DNA of 34,037 nucleotides from JBBQKP01 sp038326995 (GTDB lineage: Bacteria; Planctomycetota; Phycisphaerae; Tepidisphaerales; Tepidisphaeraceae): contig JBBQKP010000009.1 of assembly GCA_038326995.1 (NCBI GenBank), positions 1 through 34,037 on the forward strand. The letters run 5' to 3'. The notes under the pieces were generated by a model. The model ran no database searches. It was not told where the DNA came from and was given only the letters and a program-made list of their open reading frames with translations. The position numbers were made by a program, and so were the translations under genes. This document shows, in pieces, positions 1 to 7,961 of this stretch (positions within the stretch are counted from its first letter, which is position 1; each line of letters begins with the position of its first letter).

Positions 1-888
1 CGTCGCGCCGCCGCCGCACGGGATGATCGCCGTCGATTCTCCGCCGGTGGAAATCTGCAGCGTGTGAAAGATCGGCGGTCGTTTTTTGTCTTGAGTGCGA
101 GGCTTGTCGATGAGGGGCAGATTTGCGCCGCCGCCCTCCATGTACTGGCGAATGCCTACGTCGACATCGACCATTTCGCCCGCGCGGCCGCCCGCGACCA
201 CGATCGCCTTCTTGCACAACCCCGCCACAGCGTCCATCGAGTGGCTGACGAACAAAATCGTTCGGCCCTCACGCACGACGTCGTTCATCTTGCCCAGGCA
301 CTTTTTCTGAAACGCCGCATCACCCACCGCAAGCACTTCGTCGACGATCATGATCTGCGGATCGAGGTGTGCCGCGACTGCGAACGCGAGCCTGACGTAC
401 ATGCCGCTGCTGTATCGCTTGACGGGCGTATCGAGAAATTTTCCGATCTCGCTGAACTCGACAATGCTGTCGAACTTTCGCCTGATCTCGCGCTGCGGCA
501 TGCCAAGGATTGAGCCATTGAGATATACATTTTCACGGCCCGTGAGTTCGGGGTGAAAGCCCGTGCCGACTTCCAGGAGTGAACTGACGCGCCCGCGCAT
601 CCGGGCTTCGCCTTCGGTGGGCTCGACGATGCGGGACAGGAGCTTGAGCAACGTGCTTTTGCCCGCGCCGTTTCGGCCGATGATTCCCACGACTTCGCCC
701 GCCCGTACGTCGAAGGAAGCATGTCGCAATGCCCAGAACGTGTCGGTCGAGGACGATTCCTCGGCAGGCGCGACAAGACCTCGAAACCAACTCGAAAGCG
801 ATTCTTTAAGTGAGTCCGCGCGTTCGCGTGCGCGGCCGATCTGATAGGCCTTTCCAAGTTCGCGAACTTTTATGACGGGTCTGGACAT
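1..888 (-). CDS. Polysaccharide ABC exporter ATP-binding protein (Wzt/TagH type), C-terminus beyond the window
   Basis: This is the ATPase of an ABC exporter that moves an undecaprenyl-linked polysaccharide (O-antigen, teichoic acid or capsule type) across the inner membrane. Reading the minus strand from the ATG at 886-888 gives 296 open codons that run off the window start. Visible motifs are the Walker A (GRNGAGKST, about residue 78), the Q-loop region (SSLLEVGTGFHPELTG), the signature YSSGMYVRLAFA, Walker B MIVDEVLAVGD and the H-loop SHSMD. This order and the LEVGTGFHPELTGREN stretch are typical of the Wzt/RfbB/TagH family. After about residue 250 the start of an extra C-terminal domain is visible, as in Wzt proteins that carry a carbohydrate-binding domain; most of it lies outside. 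The gene follows the permease by six bases, so the two form an operon. Family assignment is firm; the exported polymer is unknown. Confidence 0.93.
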   Translation of the reverse strand, partial: MSRPVIKVRELGKAYQIGRARERADSLKESLSSWFRGLVAPAEESSSTDTFWALRHASFDVRAGEVVGIIGRNGAGKSTLLKLLSRIVEPTEGEARMRGRVSSLLEVGTGFHPELTGRENVYLNGSILGMPQREIRRKFDSIVEFSEIGKFLDTPVKRYSSGMYVRLAFAVAAHLDPQIMIVDEVLAVGDAAFQKKCLGKMNDVVREGRTILFVSHSMDAVAGLCKKAIVVAGGRAGEMVDVDVGIRQYMEGGGANLPLIDKPRTQDKKRPPIFHTLQISTGGESTAIIPCGGGAT

Positions 889-894
889 GTTCGA

Positions 895-1821
895 TTACGC
901 AATGTCGGCGAAGCGTCTCTCGACGCGCTTGAAGTAGAACACGCCTAGCACGAACAGGATCGGGCAGCACACGACCGAACTGACGACCAGTGGAATATCG
1001 AGCGGCGTGCCGACGATGCAGGTGCGGAAGGAGCTGATGATTCCCGCAAGCGGATTGAGCGCGAGCCATATTCGATACGAGCCGAGTGTTTCGGGCGGCA
1101 CGACGACGGCGCTAAGCCACAGGCCGAACTGACCGAAAAACGGGATGACGAACTTTAGATCGCGGTACATGACGATGGCGGCCGACGCGAGAAACGCCAG
1201 GCCCAGTGCCGCGATGATCGCAAGTAAAAGCACGAGCGGGAGGAAGACGATGTTACTACTGGGAACAAATCCCTGCGTGATCGCAAAGTATGCGGCGAGC
1301 GCGGCGAGAAGGCCCATGCTGATCAAAAGATCCACCAGCGCGTTGCCGATGGCGGCAGTCGGTAAGTAGAGACGAGGCATGTAGATTTTCGAGAGCAGCG
1401 ACTGCTGCGTGATCAACGACATCCCGCCGTCCGTGAGAGATCGTTGAATAAACAGCCAGGGCGTCAGACCCGCAAACACATAGAGCGCGTAAGGTATGTC
1501 CTTGGAAATTTTTCCCGACAGACCCGAAAGCGAGCCGAAGACGGAATAGATCGCCATCGAAACCAGCGGCACGAACAGCGCCCAGGCGAAACCCAAAGCG
1601 GCCTGTTTGTACTTGGCCTTGACGTCGCGCCAGACCAGGAAAAAAAGCAGCTCGCGGTTGCGCCAGAGTTCTGGAACGTCAAGCCCGACCCAACCGCGTG
1701 ACGGTCGAATGACGACTTCGGGTAGGTCATCGGACGCATCGTCGGGCCGATCGTCGCAAGCATCGTCGGCAGCGTCATTTGCCGGGCCATTGCTCGGCGA
1801 GGATGTTGAGGAAGTAGACAA
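895..1821 (-). CDS. Polysaccharide ABC exporter permease (Wzm / ABC-2 type)
   Basis: This is the membrane subunit paired with the ATPase next to it, forming the channel for a lipid-linked polysaccharide. The 308-residue product has the family hallmark ELLFFLVWRDVKAKYKQ at about residues 56-72, which precedes the first membrane helix, followed by about six hydrophobic segments and a basic tail. The first 45 residues are an Asp/Ala/Ser-rich low-complexity stretch that most Wzm proteins lack, so the true start may lie further in. The given start is a TTG, with no ATG in frame before the conserved core and an in-frame stop 15 bases upstream. The stop codon sits six bases before the ATG of the ATPase, which indicates one transcript. 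Confidence 0.92.
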   Translation of the reverse strand: MSTSSTSSPSNGPANDAADDACDDRPDDASDDLPEVVIRPSRGWVGLDVPELWRNRELLFFLVWRDVKAKYKQAALGFAWALFVPLVSMAIYSVFGSLSGLSGKISKDIPYALYVFAGLTPWLFIQRSLTDGGMSLITQQSLLSKIYMPRLYLPTAAIGNALVDLLISMGLLAALAAYFAITQGFVPSSNIVFLPLVLLLAIIAALGLAFLASAAIVMYRDLKFVIPFFGQFGLWLSAVVVPPETLGSYRIWLALNPLAGIISSFRTCIVGTPLDIPLVVSSVVCCPILFVLGVFYFKRVERRFADIA

Positions 1822-2229
1822 GGCGATGATTACGTATCAGCAAGCGACCGGCCCGGCTATGGAATAATCGGCAGTTACGGGGCGTGGCGTGAGATCAGGG
1901 CTCACGATCCGTCTGTGCCATATATAAGGTAGTGATGCAGGCAACGCCGACAGGCCGCTCTCGGCACATTTCCCCCATTTTATCAGATGGACGTCATAAA
2001 AGTCCCGTAGTCATGATTAGTGTTCTGTTTGCGTGCGATAAATATTTGGAGAACCGGCCCCATTCGAGTAGTGTTCTGTTCATCGGTTCGCTCCGAAGCA
2101 CCGCAAGAAGCATTCTCAGGCAGGAATTACTCAACGGAGTTCTCCGAAACACTTCCTGCCGCGCGACATACGGGAACCATGATCGCGCTTGCCTCTCTGG
2201 GTACACTACTACGCCGAACCGCACATCTC
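1822..2229. other. Divergent intergenic region between the exporter operon and the comJ-like gene
   Basis: About 400 bases without a convincing gene. A GTG-started extension of the downstream frame (from 2020) is open, but its translation does not look like protein and it precedes the conserved start of the ComJ-like domain. AT-rich TATATAAGG near 1920-1929 could serve as a -10 element in either direction; no good -35 was found. TAGTGTTCTGTT occurs twice, at 2018-2029 and 2069-2080. A nested dyad lies at 2119-2160. Confidence 0.4.
2119..2160. promoter_or_regulatory. Nested inverted repeat upstream of the comJ-like gene
   Basis: GGCAGGAA at 2119-2126 pairs with TTCCTGCC at 2153-2160, and inside them CGGAG (2135-2139) pairs with CTCCG (2142-2146). 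This 42-base dyad sits about 70 bases before the chosen start of the ComJ-like gene. It could be an operator or a leader hairpin; nothing in the sequence decides which. Confidence 0.3.
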
Positions 2230-2700
2230 ATGGCCATCAGCTTTTCATTACAACTCGCGTGGTCTCAGGTTTCCGTCTTCGACGCAGGCCTGTCAGACCC
2301 CTTCAACGACTGGACCGAGCGTCACGTCGCTCAGGGCTTCACCTGGCGGCCGGGCTCGGTCTCGTTTCGAACGCACGACAATGAAGGCTACGCGCAGCTC
2401 ACGGTCGACATGGTCTCTGGGCTGGTCCTGGAAAAAGACACCAAACGCGCGATCCTCGTGCCCTTCACCACCTGGGGCGGGCTCATCGAATTTTCCACCA
2501 TCGCCCAGAGCGAGTTCGTCGACGTCCCGGCCGGGCGGTACGCATTGCTCTATCAGTCCGGCACGCGCGAAGGCCAGCAGTGGTGCAAGTTCAGCTTCCA
2601 GGAATCACCCTTCATGCCCGTGCAGCCCGTCATCCTTCGCGGCGACGATGGCATCGACAGCACGCTTCCGCTCTTGATGGAAGCAGAACCGGCCGCATAG
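2230..2700 (+). CDS. ComJ-like protein (competence nuclease inhibitor family)
   Basis: The 156-residue product resembles ComJ, which in Bacillus inhibits the competence nuclease NucA. The similarity is recognised by eye: an N-terminal strand ending SVFDAGLSDP, then FNDWTERHVAQGFTWRPGSVSF (residues about 20-41) matching the ComJ core, and further on a VPFTTWGGLIEFSTI segment followed by PAGRYALLYQ. The ATG at 2230 was chosen because ComJ proteins begin just before this first strand. An ATG at 2179, preceded by GGGAA, is the alternative and would add 17 residues. No NucA-type nuclease is present in the window, so the partner is unknown. The small gene at 2708 follows after seven bases and is probably cotranscribed. 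Cytoplasmic location is likely, with no signal peptide on the short form. Confidence 0.68.
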   Translation: MAISFSLQLAWSQVSVFDAGLSDPFNDWTERHVAQGFTWRPGSVSFRTHDNEGYAQLTVDMVSGLVLEKDTKRAILVPFTTWGGLIEFSTIAQSEFVDVPAGRYALLYQSGTREGQQWCKFSFQESPFMPVQPVILRGDDGIDSTLPLLMEAEPAA

Positions 2701-2707
2701 TGGTGTC

Positions 2708-3043
2708 ATGTCAGAAGACCAGAATCCAGACGGACATCATCCAGAACCCGCGACTTCAAACCAGCACAGCTATTACGACTGGCAGCTCGCCACCTTAATG
2801 TACGCCTACGACGTCGCCCTGCCGCTCGAGGGATCTGACCAGAACGCGCTGGCGACACGAATGCAATCTTGCGAGCACGAACTGTATCGCCTGGCGAAGA
2901 CCGTCATCCCCGACGGTTACTGGCAAGAGCAGCAGCTTCAGCTCTCGCCCGAGGTCGTCATGCGACTCACGCAGGCCACCGTGCTTCGCGCGGCGGAGAT
3001 CATGAAGTTGGTGAGCGAAGTCCCTTTGGACGAGACTGTTTAG
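2708..3043 (+). CDS. Small hypothetical protein downstream of the comJ-like gene
   Basis: I do not recognise this 111-residue acidic protein. It starts with a polar, probably disordered 20-residue segment (MSEDQNPDGHHPEP), then a mostly helical part containing YYDWQLATLMYAYDVALP and a second helical region around PEVVMRLTQATVLRAAEIM. There is no signal peptide, no membrane segment and no cysteine pair. It begins seven bases after the ComJ-like stop, so the two are likely one transcript and may act together; that link is only positional. CATAGT lies six bases before the ATG, resembling the -10 placement seen at other genes here, but it overlaps the upstream stop and may be chance. The stop codon falls in the first copy of a 12-base tandem repeat. 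Confidence 0.65.
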   Translation: MSEDQNPDGHHPEPATSNQHSYYDWQLATLMYAYDVALPLEGSDQNALATRMQSCEHELYRLAKTVIPDGYWQEQQLQLSPEVVMRLTQATVLRAAEIMKLVSEVPLDETV

Positions 3044-3076
3044 ATGTCGACTTAGATCTCGACTCAGAACTCGACA
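3041..3076 (+). repeat. 12-bp imperfect tandem repeat, three copies, at a gene 3' end
   Basis: Copies are TAGATGTCGACT (3041-3052), TAGATCTCGACT (3053-3064) and CAGAACTCGACA (3065-3076). The first copy contains the TAG stop codon of the preceding small gene. The first two copies differ at one position, the third at more. Confidence 0.6.
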
Positions 3077-3146
3077 CACGTCCGACGCATTTCGCACTTC
3101 GCACGGCTTTCATCGCAAAAATCTCACCTGAATTCGGCCCCCACCC

Positions 3147-4355
3147 ATGCCCACCGTTCTTGAACTGCTGACAAAGAAATTTCCACAAGCGCGAAAGACG
3201 ACACTTCGCGAAATGATCGCGGACAAACGCGTCATGCTGGGCGACGTCCCGATCAAGTCGTTTAATCAAGTCATTGAAGACGAGGCGAAGTTCTCCGTGC
3301 GTGATCGTGCGAAGAAAGCCAAGACTATTTCGCCCGATGACTCGTCACTCGATGACTCGTCGCCGAGCGCTGACGCGGCAAATTCCTCAAAAAGGCCGTT
3401 GCAAAAACCCTTGCCGCGAAAGGTCAGGCAAAACCGTCAAGACGACGACCAGGCGTACGGACCGACGTCGCAAGAGCGAACGGCAGATCGAGATTTTCAA
3501 CACCGCAAGGTCGAGAACGAGAACCAGTTTTCCTCGCGTCAGTCGCCACGACAGGCCGAGGCAAGATTGCCGATGATTTACGAGGACGGTGAACTTTTTG
3601 TCATTAACAAGCCTCCGGGCCTGATGACCAGCTCGGGCGAGAACGACCGTCGGCCGACGGCGATCGGAATTCTCCGCGATCACTTCTCGCGCGATCGTCG
3701 CGTGCAGGTCGGCCTGATTCATCGGCTCGATAAGGACGCGAGCGGGCTACTGGTTTTCAGCAAAACGCCCAACGCGTTTCGAGACCTCAAGCGCCAGTTC
3801 GCCGATAAATCCGCGGGCAGAGAATACGTCGCGTATGTCGAGAGCTCGGGCCCGGTGAAGCCAGTGGCCGGGCGCATCGAAAGTCGGCTCGTGGAACTCA
3901 TGGACGGCCGAGTCGTGACAACGACGAAGGACGAAAAAGGCGACCAGGCGATTCTCGATTATCGCGTGGCCGAGCAGAAGGGACGTTTTGCGAAACTGAC
4001 GGTCCGGCTCAACACGGGCCGAAAACACCAGATTCGCGTGCAGCTCGCCAAGCGCGGCTGGCCCATCGTCGGCGACGTGATGTACCACCCCGATTTCGCT
4101 GAAAAGCCCGACCCGGCGATCCGCCTCATGCTGTGTGCGCGTCGGCTCGAACTCACACACCCGATCACCGGCGAGCCGCTTTTATTCGAGACCGAAATTC
4201 CGCCGGAAATCGAAATGTGGTGGAGCAATCCACTGCTCGCCACGCTCAAGCCGATCCGCGTAAACTCCACTCAGCCCATCAAACCCAAGCCTAAGTTAAT
4301 CGGCCCGGAAAAAAGCCCGCAGACGAAAAAAAGAAAGTGGACGAAGCGAAATTAG
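3147..4355 (+). CDS. RluA-family RNA pseudouridine synthase
   Basis: This enzyme isomerises uridine to pseudouridine in rRNA or tRNA. Residues 1-55 look like an S4-type RNA-binding domain (LLTKKFPQARKTTLREMIADKRVMLGD). Residues about 56-140 are a charged, low-complexity linker rich in Ser, Asp, Arg and Gln. The catalytic domain follows from about 142 (YEDGELFVINKPPGLM), with the signature HRLDKDASGLLVFSK at 192-206, where Asp195 is the expected catalytic residue, and the later RKHQIRVQLAKRGWPIVGD motif. The C-terminus is a Lys/Pro-rich tail. At 402 residues it is longer than typical RluA proteins because of the linker and tail. The exact target base cannot be told from sequence. It stands alone, ending towards the minus-strand glycosyltransferase. 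Confidence 0.93.
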   Translation: MPTVLELLTKKFPQARKTTLREMIADKRVMLGDVPIKSFNQVIEDEAKFSVRDRAKKAKTISPDDSSLDDSSPSADAANSSKRPLQKPLPRKVRQNRQDDDQAYGPTSQERTADRDFQHRKVENENQFSSRQSPRQAEARLPMIYEDGELFVINKPPGLMTSSGENDRRPTAIGILRDHFSRDRRVQVGLIHRLDKDASGLLVFSKTPNAFRDLKRQFADKSAGREYVAYVESSGPVKPVAGRIESRLVELMDGRVVTTTKDEKGDQAILDYRVAEQKGRFAKLTVRLNTGRKHQIRVQLAKRGWPIVGDVMYHPDFAEKPDPAIRLMLCARRLELTHPITGEPLLFETEIPPEIEMWWSNPLLATLKPIRVNSTQPIKPKPKLIGPEKSPQTKKRKWTKRN

Positions 4356-4400
4356 TTCTTGCGCACGTTCCAAGTGTTTCTTGAATAATGTTTACAGTGG

Positions 4401-4419
4401 CACAAACATCTCGTTTGTG
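4401..4419. repeat. Short palindrome (7-bp stem)
   Basis: CACAAAC (4401-4407) and GTTTGTG (4413-4419) form a perfect 7-bp stem with loop ATCTC, flanked by AGTGG on the left. It resembles the palindrome at 4544-4564 in general form (stem followed or preceded by a GGTGG/CCACC-like end), suggesting members of one dispersed intergenic repeat family. That is inference. Confidence 0.4.
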
Positions 4420-4543
4420 TTCGTGCTGCGTGCCCCGAGCGACCCGCCCGGGGATGAGAACTGACGGACCCACAACGTGTGCGCCACATCATCGTCGTCG
4501 TTTTTTGCCGATCGCGTTAGCAACGTCTAATTCAAGAAGAGGA

Positions 4544-4564
4544 GTACAGGTGGGACACCTGTAC
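4544..4564. repeat. Short palindrome (9-bp stem)
   Basis: GTACAGGTG (4544-4552) pairs perfectly with CACCTGTAC (4556-4564) around the loop GGA and is followed by CACC. No poly-T tract follows on either strand, so it is not a typical intrinsic terminator; a REP-like intergenic element is more likely. Confidence 0.45.
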
Positions 4565-4635
4565 CACCGCTAAAAATGCTCACGCAACACTAGCACGTTT
4601 TGGTAACTTTCTTGCGGCCCGATGAACCGGCAATC

Positions 4636-7131
4636 TCATTCCGTTTTCCGCTTCACAAATTCCATCCGCTTGAGGTCATACATCGAGCGCCAAGTCCAGT
4701 GATCGAAGACGGGCCAAGTTTGTTCATTGGAAAGCGTCCAATCCTTACCGAGCGCTCCGGTGATTTCACCGACATCCGAAGTCGAAGGCGTGGCAGAACG
4801 AAGCTCGCGCCATACGACGAGCCGGCGGAGATTCTTGTTGTTGCGTACATTGCGGGCAATTCGCCGCGGTGCGAAGTCGTTCTGCAGATTCAGCTTCATT
4901 CGACCGGAATATCTCATGTACTGAAACTCGATCGCGTTGACTTTGTCTTTCGACAGAAGGTGGAAGTAATACTGCGTGGAAACCGAAAGAAAAGAACCAT
5001 CGCCCGGCCCGCCGTCTTTGCGCGTGCCGATCGTGACGGTCTGCACATCATCATTCTCGCGATCGTCAAACAAATCGCGTGCGATGACATCACTGGGCGG
5101 TTCGCTGTCGCCCCACACGCGCTGGCCGAATTGCCACGCGTTCACGCCGACAAGTAGCCCGATGATTGCAACGCGAAGCCCGAGCGTCGGCAATCGCGAG
5201 ATCAGAATGACCGTGCCGATCGCCACCGCCGGCCAGACGTAGCCGATGTATCTGGGCATGAACACGGGCTCGTCCTGAAGAGGTGCGGCGAGATAGATGA
5301 TCGACGTGACTGCAAAAAGCATGGCCACAACTCCGACGCCGTCGACCCAAACCATTACGCCGCGGCGAGAGATCGGCGGGTGTGCGATCACGATCATCAC
5401 GAAACCCGATGCGACGATCAGAACCTTCCACCACGAATAATTAGAGGTCGATGCCAGGGCCGAATACTGCGTTTTGATCGAATCCCATTTCGGCCATTCC
5501 ATCACGCTCTGATTGGTGAACATCAGCAGCCACAACATTCGATCGGCCGTTGTGCGTTGATCTATATCTTGCACAGCCGCGGCTGCTCTTTCCTGCTCAG
5601 ATTTTCCAGCGGCGATTTCCGCTGCCTTTCTCCGGCGAATTGTTTCTTCGCGAACATCGTCCTGCTTCTTGATGATCGACATCAATCGCGCCCGGCCGTC
5701 GTCCATCACGCCTGCCTTCCAGGGCGAACTCGGCACGACATCGCGCTCGAGCAGTGCGTGCATTAATAATTCGTCCGGCGCGCTCGCCTTGAAACTCACG
5801 CAATAGACTGCATACGCGGGAACGACGACCCAAAGCAGCAGCCATAGCACGGGAAGCACTCGCGCTGTATTTCGATCTTTCGCTGCGCCCGCCAGCGTTC
5901 TCCACGGCAAAAAAGCCAGTAAAAGCAATACGATGATAAACAGACTCACACCCGCCAGAATCTGCGCTACATCAACCGGAATCAGGCTCCACCATCTGGG
6001 CGCCGGCCATTCCCAGCCGGTCAGGTACGCGGTGGCGTCGAAGAGAAAAAGATTCGGCCCTTCTCTGCCGCGAACGTAGTCACGAATCCAGATCAGGCCC
6101 GCCGCACCGATGTTGATGTCGGTCACGCCGTTCTCGGGCACAACGCGAGCGACGAAGCGATTGAACGTCGTGTAGTAAGCCGCGAGTTGCCAGCCCATGA
6201 GCCCCGCACCGATCGCAAAACCGACGACCGCCGGGTACGAAACCCGCGTCGCAAATCGAATCGTGTCCAGCAGACGCGACATCACCGATATCACCGGCGC
6301 GTCGGCCTTGGTCGGCCAGACGAACCAGAACGCGGCTCGCGGCATCGTCAGCAGGATGAGCAGCTCCACGCCGATCACCACACACCCCGCCGCGTGCATA
6401 AACAGCATGGCCATGCCACTCGCGACCCAGCACAGCCACTTCAGCACAAGCCTGGGACGATTCTCCCATCGACCGGCCGTCACATTGAGCCACCACAAAA
6501 AGCACCCGACGTGCAGCGTCGAAAAGAAGAAAAGCTGCATGTACATCTTCGCGTCGCGCGAATAAACCAGCAGGTATGCACTGATTGCGGCAAATGCGCA
6601 CGCCCATAGCGCAAGGCGTCGATCGACCAGTCTTCGCGCAAGGAAGTAGAGCGCCGGCACCATAAGCGTGCCGTAAAACGCGGGAAAAAATCGCAGGATG
6701 TGCGGCGTCAAGCCAGGACCAGATTCAGTGCTTACGCCCGCGCCGGATTCGCCAGTTCCGGATTTATCTGTCCACAGCCGTTTGACGATCACGACCTCGC
6801 CGGGCTTTCGACCAAAGTCCGGGTCGGCCGGGCGGGTCGCCGGCCGCGTGCTGGCGGTGCGAAACTCGACTGGCATCCCCTGCCCGAGCCACCACGCGCT
6901 CATGTAACTGCCGGGCGTAAATCCCGCATCTCGAAGCAGCTCCAGCATGTCTTGCCAGCTCGAAAACGTTCGGGCGTAGGTTCGGCCCTCATCGCCCCAG
7001 ACGGCTGGTCGGTCGAGGCTCGAAAATCGAAGCACGCCGCCCAGCACGGTCAGCATCAGCACGACGACAAGCGCTTTGGTTCTTGAAAGATCGTCCGTTC
7101 GCACGCGATCGAGATTACACGGCGGCCTCAA
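4636..7131 (-). CDS. GT39-like polytopic membrane glycosyltransferase
   Basis: The long product (up to 831 residues) looks like a member of the GT-C superfamily (PMT/ArnT/GT39 type), which transfers sugars from polyprenyl-phosphate donors on the outer face of the inner membrane. After the first helix comes SLDRPAVWGDEGRTY, with the acidic pair Asp47-Glu48 where the family has its catalytic residues in the first external loop. About ten to twelve hydrophobic segments follow, including MLFMHAAGCVVIGVELLILL. Two odd hydrophilic insertions stand out: a Pro/Thr/Gly-rich one at about residues 92-140 and a charged coiled-coil-like one (REETIRRRKAAEIAAGKSEQER) near residue 500. The start is uncertain: the frame opens with TTG at 7131, while a GTG at 7104 has TGTAAT nine bases before it. 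Substrate unknown; the exporter at the window start may be related but is not adjacent. Confidence 0.82.
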   Translation of the reverse strand: MRPPCNLDRVRTDDLSRTKALVVVLMLTVLGGVLRFSSLDRPAVWGDEGRTYARTFSSWQDMLELLRDAGFTPGSYMSAWWLGQGMPVEFRTASTRPATRPADPDFGRKPGEVVIVKRLWTDKSGTGESGAGVSTESGPGLTPHILRFFPAFYGTLMVPALYFLARRLVDRRLALWACAFAAISAYLLVYSRDAKMYMQLFFFSTLHVGCFLWWLNVTAGRWENRPRLVLKWLCWVASGMAMLFMHAAGCVVIGVELLILLTMPRAAFWFVWPTKADAPVISVMSRLLDTIRFATRVSYPAVVGFAIGAGLMGWQLAAYYTTFNRFVARVVPENGVTDINIGAAGLIWIRDYVRGREGPNLFLFDATAYLTGWEWPAPRWWSLIPVDVAQILAGVSLFIIVLLLLAFLPWRTLAGAAKDRNTARVLPVLWLLLWVVVPAYAVYCVSFKASAPDELLMHALLERDVVPSSPWKAGVMDDGRARLMSIIKKQDDVREETIRRRKAAEIAAGKSEQERAAAAVQDIDQRTTADRMLWLLMFTNQSVMEWPKWDSIKTQYSALASTSNYSWWKVLIVASGFVMIVIAHPPISRRGVMVWVDGVGVVAMLFAVTSIIYLAAPLQDEPVFMPRYIGYVWPAVAIGTVILISRLPTLGLRVAIIGLLVGVNAWQFGQRVWGDSEPPSDVIARDLFDDRENDDVQTVTIGTRKDGGPGDGSFLSVSTQYYFHLLSKDKVNAIEFQYMRYSGRMKLNLQNDFAPRRIARNVRNNKNLRRLVVWRELRSATPSTSDVGEITGALGKDWTLSNEQTWPVFDHWTWRSMYDLKRMEFVKRKTE

Positions 7132-7253
7132 TAGCGTCGAATCACCTCGCCGGTCTGGGAATCACTTTTTATCTCCGACCGACTTGCTTTTGCAGGACAC
7201 TTAATCGTAAGTCATAGGGTCCGCTTCAAGCGGCGATCAGCAAAGGAAACCCA

Positions 7254-7742
7254 ATGACCACTCTCAAATCTATCGTTCTTTCCTCGGGATTGCTCTCGAT
7301 CGGTTTTTCGATCGCGGGGCTTGCCTTCAACGGACCGGCCCTGGCGGATAATCCACAGGATCCGGCCGAGTTCAACGGCGTCTGGAGAGTCACGATGACT
7401 CCCGACGAATCGACCGCCGCCGCTGGGCAACAGCAATTCAAAGACGCCTTGCTGTTTCACAACGGACAACTCACCGCCGACGCGTTTGGCAAATACGGCT
7501 TCCGCCCGGGCACGTTCGCCACAAGTCAGGCCAACGGATTCACATCCTTCGTTTCGATGCTCGTCTCCACCGATCGCGGCGAGACGATCTGGTCGGGCCA
7601 GCTCTCCGACGACAGCACGCTCACCGGAACGCTCGTCTGGGTTCGCGCCGACGGAACCACCTTCAGCTACGACATTAAGGGGAATCGCGACGAAGACGGC
7701 GACGGAGTGGATGAGTCCCAACAGGAGCCGCCCGAAGATTAG
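7254..7742 (+). CDS. Secreted hypothetical protein with acidic Asp-rich tail
   Basis: A 162-residue protein with a clear Sec-type signal peptide (MTTLKSIVLSS, hydrophobic core, cleavage likely after PALA near residue 31). The mature part contains FNGVWRVTMTPDES near its start, reminiscent of small extracytoplasmic domains that begin with a GxW strand, then LLFHNGQLTADAFGKYGF and a repeated TxTGTLVW-like strand pattern, so a small beta-rich fold is likely. The end reads GNRDEDGDGVDESQ, an Asp-rich loop like calcium-binding DxDxDG sites. A good ribosome binding site, AAGGAAA, lies a few bases before the ATG at 7254. I do not know a function. It is monocistronic as far as can be seen. Confidence 0.75.
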   Translation: MTTLKSIVLSSGLLSIGFSIAGLAFNGPALADNPQDPAEFNGVWRVTMTPDESTAAAGQQQFKDALLFHNGQLTADAFGKYGFRPGTFATSQANGFTSFVSMLVSTDRGETIWSGQLSDDSTLTGTLVWVRADGTTFSYDIKGNRDEDGDGVDESQQEPPED

Positions 7743-7961
7743 TAAGGCGAATGAGGCATTCTAAATTCAATCTAATTCAGGCTCCCATCGCTCCCCGTCA
7801 GGCGCCCAGACACATCAAGGTGCGGCGGGACGGGCTGCGGTGGTTTTGCCGACAAGTCATCCGCACCAGTACACATCCATTCCATGTGCACGCAGCACCG
7901 CCATTCGCTACACTTGCGTTTAAGGGAATGCGCCAAGGTAGACAAGGCGTAAAACAATCGC

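Larger units (their letters stand above)
4356..4635. other. Convergent intergenic region with short palindromes
   Basis: About 280 bases between two convergent genes. There is no gene in it that I can support. It holds two perfect short hairpins, listed separately, and a GC-rich pairing CCCCG...CGGGG around 4433-4455. No clear poly-T terminator follows either neighbouring gene. Confidence 0.4.

Noticed and set aside
2020..2229. GTG-started extension of the ComJ-like frame
   Set aside because: Its translation is not protein-like, contains the nested dyad region, and ComJ-family proteins begin at about 2230.
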